This document shows positions 14,301-24,272 of a DNA stretch of 64,000 nt, one piece after another; the stretch's first letter is position 1; every line of letters starts with the position of its first letter. Origin of the DNA: Brienomyrus brachyistius (lineage: Eukaryota > Chordata > Actinopteri > Osteoglossiformes > Mormyridae). Under the pieces are notes generated by a model. That model made no database searches and was not told where the DNA came from. It saw only the letters and a list, made by a program, of their open reading frames with translations. The stretch covers positions 16,998,254-17,062,253 of the forward strand of contig NC_064555.1 in assembly GCF_023856365.1 (NCBI RefSeq), given 5' to 3'. The position numbers were made by a program, and so were the translations under genes.

Positions 14301-14859
14301 ACAGCTGTGTTGGATAAAGTAACATCGCGTTTTAGTGACATTTTAGTTCTGTCAGCAAGTTGATAAAGAATGAACCTGTCCGATTTTGCTCGTCACCGCT
14401 TGGATTACTACTCCAAGCATTCCGAAATTACCCTAAAATGTACTTTCACCATAATTAAGCAGAGATGGTTATGTAAAATCCCTACTTCTATCAAAATTTG
14501 CATGCACTTCGAAGTAAACATTAAGTAATTAATTCACCAAGACTTCACCATGCATGCATCGGCTCTCACATTTAACTTCACTAGCACGTGAAACTCACCC
14601 CATCGGGTGTCGTTAGCTAATTACCTGAAACTGGCAACTATGGCATAATTCCCCTAAACACCTGGTATTTCTCACGCACCTAGCAAGCTTATGCTCTGAC
14701 CATTCTGTAGCGGATACACAGCAGCCCAAAAACAGTTCAGAACACTGAATCAACATGCATTAACTAGTAAACTCAGTAGCCCCGCGTAAACAGCATGCAC
14801 TGGGCAGTCCGTCCCTCTGCACTCACCCCAGAATGCGTCGCTTCCTCAGGTTCCGCCAT
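591..14859 (-). CDS. zmym4: Zinc finger MYM-type protein 4 (27 coding exons, 3' end off window)
   Basis: Nuclear MYM-type zinc-finger protein of the ZMYM2/3/4 family, thought to act in chromatin and transcription regulation. Exons, 5' to 3': 14859-14827, 13781-13736, 13638-13216, 11934-11776, 10730-10591, 10428-10350, 10092-9801, 8968-8794, 8404-8192, 8065-7937, 7829-7716, 7613-7353, 7141-6991, 6894-6722, 6171-6000, 5863-5690, 5546-5509, 5425-5281, 5190-5072, 4987-4780 (or -4807), 4108-3938, 2532-2435, 2389-2176, 2024-1873, 1685-1571, 1432-1181, 717-591. All phases join, giving about 1457 codons; human ZMYM4 is about 1550. The order is an acidic N-terminus, KDEP SUMO-type motifs (exon 5), a run of Cys-rich MYM fingers (exons 7-15), a Pro/Val-rich linker (exons 16-19), and a DUF3504-like C-terminus. 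ZMYM4 rather than ZMYM3 or ZMYM2 is chosen from DQGSTYS, NKALLCKP, TRTLK and PENTENPLRCPVRLYEF matches and from linkage to sfpq. The start ATG lies in a GC-rich first exon. The last exon(s) are left of position 1. Confidence 0.94.
1765..1853. repeat. (CA)n microsatellite in zmym4 intron
   Basis: About 44 uninterrupted CA dinucleotides in the intron between zmym4 exons 24 and 25, starting about 80 bp upstream of the exon 25 acceptor region on the plus-strand map. Apparent ORFs here are only Cys-Val or Thr-His repeats. Confidence 0.97.
2740..2830. mobile_element. Fragment of an interspersed DNA-element-like repeat
   Basis: The short segment has an imperfect palindromic layout: 'gattacgagcac' near 2770 faces 'gctcgcaatccgag' near 2798, around 'ttccggaacgaa'. 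This arrangement is familiar from mariner-like MITE relics in fish genomes. It lies in the zmym4 intron upstream of exon 22. Only a fragment is visible and family assignment is uncertain. Confidence 0.4.
4203..4774. mobile_element. Non-autonomous TIR DNA element, copy 1
   Basis: The segment begins GGCCAGTTCATA and ends TATGAACCGGCC, an inverted repeat with one mismatch over 12 bp. The interior has no coding capacity. It is colinear with a diverged second copy at about 12225-12863: both share 'cagtgaYRttccacca', 'acaagcagtatagtgaaa' and a GATTT/GAAATTTAC block, and both end in TATGAAC. Flanks ATAACCCT and GTAACCTT could be a decayed 8-bp target duplication, as in hAT elements. The right end lies 6 bp from the donor edge of zmym4 exon 20. 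Confidence 0.6.
6000..10092 (-). other. zmym4: MYM zinc-finger cluster of zmym4
   Basis: Exons 7 to 15 encode successive Cys-rich modules of the MYM type. Each has paired CxxC motifs followed by an FCSxxC-like second half: VSCSGCRK...LFCSTICL, KTCHSCQK...DFCSHNCL, IKCGMCQK...LCSDVCF, MNCCENCG...KFCSPSCI, TPCAMCFT...LFCSAGCV, VQCNQCRV...HFCSYNCV, LTCRHCCR...LFCGKTCS, ARCEYCKI...SFCSEGC, and further modules in exons 14-15. Spacing and order match the nine to ten fingers of vertebrate ZMYM4. These fingers are treated as protein-interaction modules in family members. The cluster appears intact, with no stop or frame break. Confidence 0.88.
9120..9156. repeat. Short dispersed repeat shared with 1116-1152
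   Basis: The segment 'ctcagaacatttttgcgc' plus the following 'aagcaaaactcccatgagcc' is matched at 1116-1152 with two substitutions. Upstream of both copies is a loosely similar tract containing 'gattggtt' and 'accaat'. Both lie in zmym4 introns. They look like ends of a small old interspersed element; the family is not recognised. Confidence 0.5.
10818..10945 (-). mobile_element. tRNA-derived SINE, minus orientation
   Basis: Read on the minus strand, the segment has a tRNA-like head with an A-box-like GTGGATCAGTTGGTTTGG and a B box GGTTCAAATCC. It is followed by a tail in which 'GAGTGATGTCACTGTTGGGC' and 'ACTTGAGCATCTTGC' resemble common fish SINE bodies. It lies in zmym4 intron 4. It is not a functional tRNA gene. 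Confidence 0.6.
10962..11016. repeat. Exact 55-bp direct duplication of 10818-10872
   Basis: The 55 bp beginning 'cagcacagcttacgcaag' at 10818 recurs without a visible change at 10962, 144 bp later. The duplicated piece is the body of the adjacent SINE, so this is either a partial second SINE or a local segmental duplication. The identity suggests a recent event. Confidence 0.85.
11017..11165 (-). mobile_element. Second, degenerate tRNA-SINE-like segment
   Basis: On the minus strand the segment contains GTGTGTGGCTCAGCCTC, an A-box-like start, and GGTTCAACC, a B-box-like core, in tRNA-like spacing. It is interrupted by a C-run. It abuts the duplicated SINE body at 10962-11016. Degenerate and not transcribable as a tRNA by inspection. 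Confidence 0.4.
12225..12863. mobile_element. Non-autonomous TIR DNA element, copy 2 (left end degraded)
   Basis: This is the diverged relative of the element at 4203-4774, in the same orientation within zmym4 intron 3. Shared blocks include 'caagcagtatagtgaaa', 'tttgccaagaatgccaaa' against 'tcgccaagatttcaaaat', 'cctcatcacacagctg' and the terminal TATGAACTGGGC. A clear left terminal inverted repeat is not present, so the copy is truncated or eroded there. Confidence 0.5.
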
Positions 14860-15070
14860 GTTTACGCTCCGTACGCCCGGATCCCGCTGAAACGCTCACG
14901 GCGAGTGGGGACGATTCCTGATCCTTACTATAATAATTCGGCGCAAAACAAACCTAGAATCCCGTCGCAGCACCAACTTGCGCACGCCAGGCACTCCAAC
15001 TTCAGGCGCAGATAGCGGAGCCGAGTCACCGCGCGGGTCGGGGACCTGCACCTAAAGCCGAGCATCAATC
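14860..15070 (-). promoter_or_regulatory. zmym4 5' region / probable promoter
   Basis: The sequence just upstream of the zmym4 ATG is richer in G+C and CpG than the surrounding intergenic DNA, as expected of a CpG-type promoter. The start codon sits in GTAAACATGGCGGAAC, which contains the ATGGCGG core of a YY1-type site. No TATA box is evident. Transcription start is not determinable from sequence alone. Confidence 0.45.
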
Positions 15071-15639
15071 GGTGCGAATGTAGCTAGACTCCCGCATACA
15101 GTTACCGGTCTTGATTCAGAAGCCGGGTCACAGTGCATAAATGGTTGGAGTAGTTCGATGTGATGTTAGATTTATTTGGGTGTTTTTCATTTACTTTAAT
15201 GGAGGGTATAGACTACTGTCGTTTAACAATCACACCCTCCAGCGAACGCTCTCGGGAGGAAAATACTCTCTACCGCGTGCAGATACTGCGCACGCTCTAG
15301 CATTACCATTAGACTTTCTGCGTTTGCGCGTTAAAATCTTTTTTTTTTTTTTGTTCTTCAATGAGCATGCGTGAACACGCCCACATTCAGTGAACTGTTT
15401 AACTTATTATTGTAGCCCAGTGAATTAGGGGGAAAGAGCGCCCTCTATCAGATTCCTCCAAACCGTACATTTGAACTTTTTATTTTGACTTTTTACATTT
15501 TAATTTCTCATGAACGTGCTCTTCAGTTAGATTAAGGCAACCACTTTGCACAAAACATAAATTTTATATTGGCAATTGCAATTACTGGCAGATTAAAATA
15601 AACCATTCTCATTAATAGCAGGAAACTATCCATCCATTC

Positions 15640-15992
15640 ATCCATTTTCCAAACCACTTATCCTACTGGGTCGCGGGGGGTCCGGAGCCGATCCCGGAAG
15701 CAATGGGCACGAGGCACGGAACAACCCAGGATGGGGGGCCAGCCTATCGCAGGGCACACTCACACACCATTCACTCATGCCATGCACACCTACGGGAAAT
15801 TTAGCAATTCCAATTAGCCTCAGCATGTTTTTGGACTGTGGGGGGAAACCGGAGTACCGGAGAACTGGAGGAAACCCCACGACGACATGGGGAGAACATG
15901 CAAACTCCACACACATGTGACCCAGGCGGAGACTCGAACCCAGGTCCCAGAGGTGTGAGGCAACAGTGCTAACCACTGCACCAGCATACCAT
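15640..15992 (+). repeat. Interspersed fish repeat ('tccatccattttcc' family)
   Basis: A copy of a repeat I recognise as very common in teleost genomes: it starts with 'catccattttccaaac', continues 'ggtccggagccgatcccgg', 'ggggagaacatgcaaact' and ends 'gtgctaaccactgcacca'. Two more pieces occur in this window at 30965-31555 and 32930-33110. It has no coding capacity. The formal family name cannot be given without a repeat library. Confidence 0.75.
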
Positions 15993-16465
15993 ACCTTAAA
16001 TTTTTGATATGTCAATTGTGGATATGTGGACCTGGAATTCTTACCATCCATCCATCGCAGGAAACTATATGTAGTTTATTATTAGTATATATTAATAGTA
16101 GGAAATATAAACTGCTTTTACCCTTTATTAATGTGATTTGTGAGTGATGTCGGCTCCTTTATAATGTGCATTTTATGCATATTCGTAGTATCCAGGGAAG
16201 TAGGTGGAAATCAAAGGATAATGCGGCTGTATATTTCATACTGTCCTGCTGTACTTCTAAATATATTTGATTTTACATTTTTACCATTCAGAATTCATTA
16301 TTCATTTTGTTTTACAAGAACTTGGGTGTAAGTCTTTAGTAAATTTAGTAAATAGCTAAGTAAGCCTTCATATTGTAATAAACAGAGGCAGTTTTCTCCT
16401 ACTCAGTAACACCATGAGACAGCAGACAGTTTAGCTCAATAAACAAAGCTATTGCGGTTGTGTGA

Positions 16466-16466
<1 letters not shown>

Positions 16467-16552
<86 letters not shown>
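16467..16552. repeat. (CA)n microsatellite
   Basis: About 43 CA dinucleotides in intergenic DNA between zmym4 and sfpq, with no interruption seen. Confidence 0.97.
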
Positions 16553-16554
<2 letters not shown>

Positions 16555-17286
16555 GCACCCAGCACTTCCTCTTCCATGTGGGCTACAGGATAGATGGCTG
16601 TATGATGCATGTTAGGTTAAGCATGCACTGAAGACATGCAACTGTGCAGGCAGGTTCATTACAGCCTCAGTGAGACCCGATATTCTCAGGATCCAGGCCA
16701 AAATAATTTTCATTATTTTATTATTCATTAATTATGGACAGATACACTGTCTGAGACTCAGCATTCATTGCAAGAAGTATCTTACTGAATAAAGACCAGC
16801 TAAAAAGGAAATATCAATAAAGATAACTTATCTTTGAGCATAAAACGCAGGGTGGATGAATATAGAACTGCAGTCAGCAGTGTTAGAAAACGTTAAATGT
16901 CTTTGGCACCCCCTGGTGGGTTACTTTGTTGCAGTTCATCCGTGAAATCGTCCCCATCTTCCTCTGCTCTTTCCATGCAGCTGTGTGCTTTGAGGGGCAG
17001 ATGGACATGGAAGACGGTGCTTTCCTTGCACACAAAGAGCGCCACGTTGTGTTACGCGTTGGTACTGCACAGCCAAGGCTTGGTGCTTTTTTTTTTTTGA
17101 AGAACTGACCGGAATAGGGCCTTACAGCCTTTGAGATTGGTTTGATTGGGCTAGAAAAATGGGTGTATGTGGGTTGGTAATTGTTGTCCGAAACACACGG
17201 CATCTGAGGACATCTGGTATAGTAAAAGTGCAGTGTAAGAAGCAAGAAATATTACTTTATGGATCATGTCCTATTTTTACTTTTCT

Positions 17287-17477
17287 GGTACCACTTTACA
17301 GTAAGGCTCCCTTCTGCCACTTGTAAATGGTAGTAACCTTAACAGGTAGAAAACAGTGTTATAACTTGTTTAAAATTGTCTATTAATAATTTGCAAAGTG
17401 TTGCAACCTAATGAATAACCTGCTTATAAACCATTCATAAAGCCTTTATAAGGGTAGCCTTATTGTAAAGTGGCACC
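17287..17477. mobile_element. 191-bp MITE with 22-bp terminal inverted repeats
   Basis: The left end GGTACCACTTTACAGTAAGG and the right end, read in reverse complement, GGTGCCACTTTACAATAAGG match with two differences. The interior is AT-rich and non-coding. Flanks 'acttttct' and 'acttcccc' might be an eroded 8-bp target duplication. No transposase is encoded, so it is non-autonomous. Confidence 0.75.
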
Positions 17478-18527
17478 ACTTCCCCTTTTTAAAATGTATG
17501 CTATTCTTGGCTAATAATTCCATGTTTATTGCACAACGCACATCAGTAATATTTACATGAAATTTTTAAATCTAGGCGAAGGTCACCCAGAGACTACACC
17601 AGGACACAAAGCTGGGTACAGTGTGAACAGGATGTTAGTTCATTACAGGGCATTCAGACACTCGTGTGACACATTTTGTAAAATCTGAGGAACGTGATAA
17701 ACAGAACTATAATTCAAATTCCAAGCTATACTGTTGCCCCTGTAGTAAAATTGACATAATTCTAGCTCTAAATGGAGTCCAGATTCATTGGGAATAATTT
17801 TGCATTTGGTTCCAAATCATTTAATACCATAATTAGTATAATGCTTCCAAGTATTATGTATATTTAACTGTCATTGATTACACATTGAATTCCAACCAGG
17901 TTTATGTCCTAAAACCCGAGACCCTCAGAGCCAGTTCAGGTCCAGGGACCAGAAGGTAGGTGTGTGTGTCAGACTGCTACCTGAGCGGCATCCTAGCAGC
18001 CTGGTGCAGTCAGCGGATGCAGATGGAGAGGAGATCCAGTAAGTGGCTGAGGATGTGGAGCTCAGCAACAGCAGAAAGGTATGAATGAGGGCACAGCCCC
18101 CAGCAGTCAGAGACCCCAGGCCCACAAAGGACCTGCTGGCACTCATATCTCAAAGAGCCAAGCCACCCCCCTCCCTCCCAGTCCCACCCACAGAGCCTGC
18201 CGAATAATTAACATGCATTAAAGTTGCAGCAGTCTGGCCTGTCAATTGACTGCCACCTGCTTCACACCCCCCTGCTTCCTGTACTACGAAGCGGGGTGAC
18301 TGGCTTATCAGGGTAACCTGTCGGATAACAGGATCCCTAGGGGATTTCTGATTGTTGAGCTGAGAAACGAGTCAAACTTCTAGATGTCACTCAACATGCA
18401 AACAAAAACACAAATGTCACCTTAAGCAAGATGTCAAAAATATTTTTTTTGCAAAGGCTGGCATTTTTCAGGACTACCCAGAACACCCCAAACACACAAA
18501 ACCAAGACAGTTTAGTTATGAAATCAG

Positions 18528-19116
18528 TTTATTTGAAAAATGTACTGAATTCCTCCTCAGAAGTTCCCAGCATACCAAAGACTCCTTGTAGTTCCTCCTC
18601 TTGACGAAAGGCTATAGAACCTGGAAAAACACATTATGTAATCAATGGAAATTTCTAGCCAACAGTCAAGCAAAGGCAACGGTACGTGTCAAATTCCCAC
18701 CATCCCTCCACAGACTGATCCATCTCACATCTGGCACTCAGGGAAATCTATCCTGATATTCCATAATACAATCACACTGTCCATCTGTCACACCCCCACG
18801 ATTAACAAACCTTGGCCTGTCAATCCATCGTCTAGACTCAATGGAGCGATATACGATGTCCAGTGGCTCAGCCAGATCTGGATATGAACATGCTCAAATC
18901 GCTACACCTGGAGAGGGAAAAAGAAAAGTAATTGTCTCACGGATGCCAACGTGACATGCTACCGATATGCTACCACCTGCATTCACCCAAATTTTTACAG
19001 GTAAATGGAATGTGACACTACACATCTGTACAGCATGGTGGTTTCAGCACAGGGGCTCCTTACCTCGCATTAAGGCGGCACTTAGCCCCTCAGCCACCTG
19101 CCTCCAGGTAAGGCCC
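18528..19116 (-). ncRNA. Candidate spliced 3'-terminal exons downstream of sfpq
   Basis: Three consecutive minus-strand exons are framed by good splice signals. Exon A, 19116-19064, has acceptor TTCTTTTTGCAG and donor GCGAG|GTAAGG. Exon B, 18907-18811, has acceptor TTTTTCCCTCTCCAG and donor CCAAG|GTTTGT. Exon C starts at 18620 after TGTTTTTCCAG and contains AATAAA at 18533-18528. No long frame runs through them. They could be alternative 3' exons of sfpq, which is transcribed in the same direction 5 kb upstream, or a separate lncRNA. The evidence is splice-signal quality only. Confidence 0.4.
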
Positions 19117-22100
19117 CTGCAAAAAGAACAGGAGTGAGCACAGAGCAGCTTTCCCTCGGGGGTACTTCCTGTGTGGGGGCCTTCTGCACTGGCAGGGTTT
19201 ACTAATAAGCTGGAGGTTAAGGGATAAGCAGCATACCAGTTTAGAGAACTGACAGTTATCATGGCATTAAGACAGCCTGAAGCTAGACTGCAGTTCAACA
19301 GTGGGCTACTCAACTGCTTATGAAAAGGTTTACACCATTTACTTCTTTGGAATGAATATCTTTAATTTCTTTACAACCTGACTTGAGTCAAGCTCTCTTT
19401 CCATAACTAGGGACTGTTAAACCAGAGAGACAGCAAGACGGTAAAAAACCTTGCCTATGCTTCAGAAACACCAAATGAGCTGACGGGAATTATGCCACAA
19501 TACTGTACGGCTTCAGAGACAACAGGCTCAGACAAAAAGACTAAGGACGGTATAAAGGCAGACTTCCAGATCATGCAAGAAGCATCACATTTACTTACTT
19601 CACCGATACTACAGAGAAAACTGCTTGGCAAGCTAGGCTTGACCTAAAGCTTTTGGACTATCGGTGGCAGAGATATGAGGCAGCAGCTCAGTCCGAGTTT
19701 CACCTTTAAGAGCTACCGCCTGAACAGGCTGGCCCTTGGCACAGACCCCACAGAGTGACTGAGGGGAGGGCAAGCTGGTGCCATCCTGCAGGAGCCGCGG
19801 GGCCCGTGAGGGCCGGTTCTGGCATTACACTTCAAGAGAGGGTCAAGATTCATCAGAGGGGCCAAACGATATGCCTTCAACTCAGAGAATGGAAGAGGCA
19901 GGATGAATCACAGTGCAGAGACACACACACACACATACATACACGACGGTCGCCCTTGCGCTGGGCTGGTACACACGACCACCAGATCACACGGTACCAG
20001 AGATACCCCACACACTGCATTAGTGCTGGGATCAGCCGACGTGCTCACGCAATGCTGCTTCATCGCTTAGCCAAAAACGGACCAAGAGCAGTAGAGTACA
20101 AATGTACTTTACAGCACTTCAACATGGTTCACAAGCTGGTCACTGGCAAAAGACCATCATCTCCCCCCCCAACAGACAAAGCACTGCAAAAATGGTGCAA
20201 GTAGAAGCAAAAGGACAGAGAACCTCAAACCTGCTCTAGATTACGCATTTATAAGATTGAGCGATGGAGACATCAGTCCTGCAGGGTACCAGAATGGAAA
20301 TTCATTTTAAACGCTCAGTGTAATGATTCCATGTCTGCACCCACCCCAAACCATTCCTTTGTTTCAAATGTCCATTTTCTGGACAACAGTCACCCAAGCC
20401 CGCCCCCCCCCCCAACTAACCCTCTTCAACAAGTCATTCGGCAGCAGTGTTAAAAAATATAAAAATAAAAACAGGGCAAATGTGCATGAGGAATAACTCT
20501 GGATTCACACATGACCACACAAAGTCATTTCACTCGATGTGAGCCAACCTGAGTGCCACAGAAATGGCAAGCTAAGAGATGATTACATCACTCTCCAAGT
20601 AGATCACAAAGCCCCGTAAAAAACAGGTCACAAAGAACTCACAAAAATCAAGTATACAAGGAATAGATCTGCAAAGAGAAACTGCCAAGAAGTGACAAGT
20701 ACCGTTTTAGTTCAGCGTGACGGAATCACCAACGAAGTTTGTTTTTTTTTTTATTTGCATGTGACAAGACTGAGTTTTACTGCGAAGTCAAAGTACTTTC
20801 ACTTAAAACTTTACAAAAACCAGGTTGCTGGATGACAACCTTCCTAGCAGCTTGTGCCATAGATGCGAGCTACCCATCCCCAGCCACCCTCACAAAGCCA
20901 GCGACACGCCGCCACCACCCACCCCCCCAACCCACCCCGAGGCCCACAGGGGCGCCAGTGACACAGCGGATCGCAGCCGTCTGCACAGACCGCCACAGAT
21001 TCTGCTACACGCCAGGCGGGCAAAGTGCCGCGTATCAGTCGCTCCGAGACCGGCGTATCTGCCTCAGCAAAATCAAGTCAGCAAGGGGGTGGAGAGAGAA
21101 CAGCAGTAAGTTCTGCACTGTGATTCCATCCAAATGAGTGTGATGCCAGAACCTCCCTAGAAACTTGACAAGAGATCAGAAGGAAGGGTGGGGAGGGGGA
21201 CGTAAGCATTTTTGGTGAATGTAACAAAAACCTACTTACCTTCACTGCTGATCTGCAAGCACACCTCCTGAGGTATAAGTCCAGGCTTTACTGTCCACTG
21301 ATTTGCCGCAGAACTACCGATGCTCAATGCACTCAAACTGCTGGAGCCTCTACAGAGGGACGGGGGCAGGTAGGCGGGCGGGCCGCAGTCCCTGACCGTG
21401 AAGCTATCGCGTCCCAATGCGCTCGAGACGCGAACGAGCCGAGAGATCGGCGACCACAGGGACAGAGTCGTGTGATGACAGCAGGAGAACGGAGGGCTCA
21501 CTTGCGAAATGCACACGCTCCCCTTTCATGCCCTTTCTGCTTCACTTGATTCGTGAAGAACTTGTCAACCACCTGGTATCGATAATGCGTCCAAGGGCTT
21601 CTTGAAGAACTGGGACAATGCAGATGCCAGTGAAATTGGTCGATACCCATTTCCAACTTCAAAACACCTACAATAACTCCACTCACACAAAATTTCCAAA
21701 GTGTAGTTTTTTTTGGTTATCGGCAGCCATAGCCTTCCAAAATATGTAAATTATTAGTAGAGTAAATTCGTTATACGAATGATTGGAAAACCCTTTAAAA
21801 GAATGAGGGGAAAAATTTATCTAACACTGCCCAGTAGAACAGCTGAACGTAAAAAAAAAAAGAAAAAAAAAGTCATGCGCATCATCTCACCTCAAAAAAA
21901 TTAAATACCTAGAGTATTTTTTCAAAAGATGAAAATCAGGCAACTTTTCCAATATGTCACTCACTTCAGCGGTACAGTTGCTCACAAGTACTTAGGAAAA
22001 ATGCTCAGAAAACCAAATCCACAAACACACCCACTTAATACTAGGCACCACAAAGCGACGAGATTTGGCTAACTGTAGAGTAGTCAAGCTCTACACTTCT

Positions 22101-23931
22101 AAAGAGAGACACTACAGTGGCTCGTTGGGTACAGACAGACTATTTGCAAGTGCTCATTTAAATTTTTATAAAAAGCCCAGTAAGGCTGATTCTTGTAATT
22201 CAAGTATTTTTTTCTCCGCATTTAATCCTGGGGAAAAAAAACAGCCACAAAGAAATGGCTACCAAAGAATTCAGAGTGTGATCTTTCAAATATTCAACTG
22301 TTAAAAAACAGGGGCAGGTGGTTCTTCACTCGACATGGTTAATTTGATCTAGAAAGGCAACATCAATAATCACTAAGAAAGGATTTTTGAACTCCAGATG
22401 TGTCTCTCAAGTCTCATTTCACTATTTTTACTATTAGTGAAATAGTACAATTCATCATTTTCTTGCTCTTCCAGATTACAAATGGCATGCATCATTTAAT
22501 GCAGTCAGACAATCAAGGTCTCGCTTGAAGGGGGGGGGGGGTGTAGGCACTACTGGGTTGTCCTGCCAGCTTGTGGATTTAGACTGCCGTGAGTAAACCT
22601 GTCAGGAAAAAAAAACGCACAGCAAAACCAACACACTGACAAGACACACAATGTTGATATATCACTGGGATTTCTAAGATAATCGCAGCACCGTGTTCTG
22701 GGTGTGTTCAATCCCAGCATACTGGCAACGACTAGCGTTGACTCCTCCATGACCAGAGCCCACTGTCAACCAAAACAGGGGGGGGGTTCCATCCACATGC
22801 ACGAGTTGTTGAAACACAAAGAACCCAGAGAGTTATTGCGAATAAAATGGCCACATTAAAAACGGTAGATGTTTAGACCATAGAAAGATCAATAGTCACC
22901 AGTGTTGGGTCTACCAGTGCTCCTCCATATTTAATCAAAAATGTAAAATTCATTATTGGTGTTTGTGTAGAAAACAATGGGCATAAGCTGCACGACGCCG
23001 GACTTGAGAAGCCTGATGTTTCAAAGGGCCACTTAAAACGAGAAGCTGCATTTGCATTGCATTTGCTCAGGCATTACTAAAATTAATGTGTACATGGTTC
23101 AAGTCAATTTTGCAATATCATACCATAGTCACAGATTACACATCCGCTGCACAAACGCTGGAATTCATGTTTAAAATTCAGCGACAGATTCAGCTGTATG
23201 CCATCTTTTATAGTCAAAAGGCCAATTGAAACCAACTTCTGAAGTTTCAAATATTTACTCAGCCCATCATAGTAAAAATGACATTACACACTGAGCACAC
23301 TGAAATCACAGCAGCTTCAAAGGCTACTCAATGTACGCTGCCTGTGAAGTACCAGGCATCGGGGGCCACAGAAGTCACATAGCAAAATGGAAAACATTAG
23401 GGTGTTTCCATGTCCCCATGAAAAAGGCGCCTTGAAAACCCCAAAACCACATTAACCATAAGCCTATCAAGGGTCTTAAATTGCCCCACTTTCAAGTAAA
23501 TTCAAGTAGTAATTTCAAGCCAAAGATTTGCTGCCCATCAAAGTTTCAGTGCAAACTGGCTTTGTTGAATGCACATTGTACATTTAGGGCTCTCTTGATG
23601 ACCTTCGCTGCAATAAATGCATTAACCACAACTGAATTTTACACTGCACACAATCAAAGATATCCATTTTGGTTGTAACACTTCCTGGTAGCAATGCTTG
23701 TTGCTACTAAAATTTGAGGAGAAGTCCATCCTATTTGCACACACCTGCAAAAGGTGCAGTCATGAATGACAGATCGCAGAAAAAAGTAAATGATTAGAAG
23801 CCTAGTACTCTGCTGCTCACAGAGGACTGGTAGGTGACCTGCAAGTCTTAAGGCCTTTGTCAGGCCAAACATCGGCCAGGCTGCAAGAACCAACTCGTAG
23901 AAGGTTTGGAAACAAAGAACCAATTACAGTC
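19117..23931. other. Intergenic/3'-flanking DNA of sfpq
   Basis: No protein-coding gene was recognised. The region holds the candidate exon at 21240-21349 and other isolated minus-strand acceptor-like sites, for example TTTTTCCTGACAG near 22600 and TTTCTCTTTGCAG near 20670. It has no recognisable transposon. It may belong to longer sfpq transcripts. Confidence 0.5.
21240..21349 (-). other. Candidate alternative exon downstream of sfpq
   Basis: The 110-bp minus-strand segment lies between acceptor CGTCCCTCTGTAG (ending at 21350) and a near-perfect donor GTGAAG|GTAAGTAGG at 21240. If spliced from sfpq exon 9 (phase 0) it would add 11 residues and stop, giving an alternative short C-terminus. 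No transcript evidence is available here. Confidence 0.35.
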
Positions 23932-24272
23932 TTTATTGTAAAGTTACAGGTTTGAAAGTTAAATGGCACAAAAAACAAAACCAAAAACAGCCATAGAAAG
24001 TTGAGGCTAATTTACAATTTTCACCAAGACATGAGTCACAGAACATGATGACTGGACAGGAAATAATGTTTTGGTCGGGGAAAGAAGCATCTCCGCTTAC
24101 CAGGTTACCACTTTAAACACTACTTGAAATACAAAATAAAAAGAAATTAAATCCATTAACATCGCTGTAAAAAGTAGTCTTCTGGCTAAAAAGCAAGAAT
24201 GCTTCCATTTAAATACAACCTTGACTAGAGAGAAGCTACAAAGAAGCGCTGATTTCGAATCTGGCCACTGGC
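23932..24272 (-). terminator. sfpq 3' UTR and polyadenylation signal
   Basis: Downstream of the sfpq stop codon the first canonical AATAAA on the minus strand is at 23937-23932, about 335 nt after the stop. This predicts a short 3' UTR for the main transcript. Later signals, such as the one at 18533-18528, could serve extended forms. Confidence 0.65.

Larger units (their letters stand above)
15071..18505. other. Intergenic DNA between zmym4 and the sfpq 3' region
   Basis: Apart from the fish repeat, the CA microsatellite and the MITE listed separately, this stretch is AT-rich with no convincing coding exon. Around 17580-17660 is a piece of another dispersed repeat ('cagagactacaccaggac', 'gttcattacagggca'). 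A 73-codon minus-strand frame at 18146-17925 is discussed as a weak candidate only. Confidence 0.6.

Noticed and set aside
591..14859. Identification as zmym3 (next to nono on human X)
   Set aside because: The paralogous pair was considered, but zmym4-specific motifs in exons 18, 21, 26 and 27 and the SFPQ-type neighbour favour zmym4.
16897..17108. Plus-strand ORFs of 60-67 codons near 16.9-17.1 kb
   Set aside because: Two overlapping frames are open but neither resembles a known protein; there are no splice signals or family motifs, so chance is likely.
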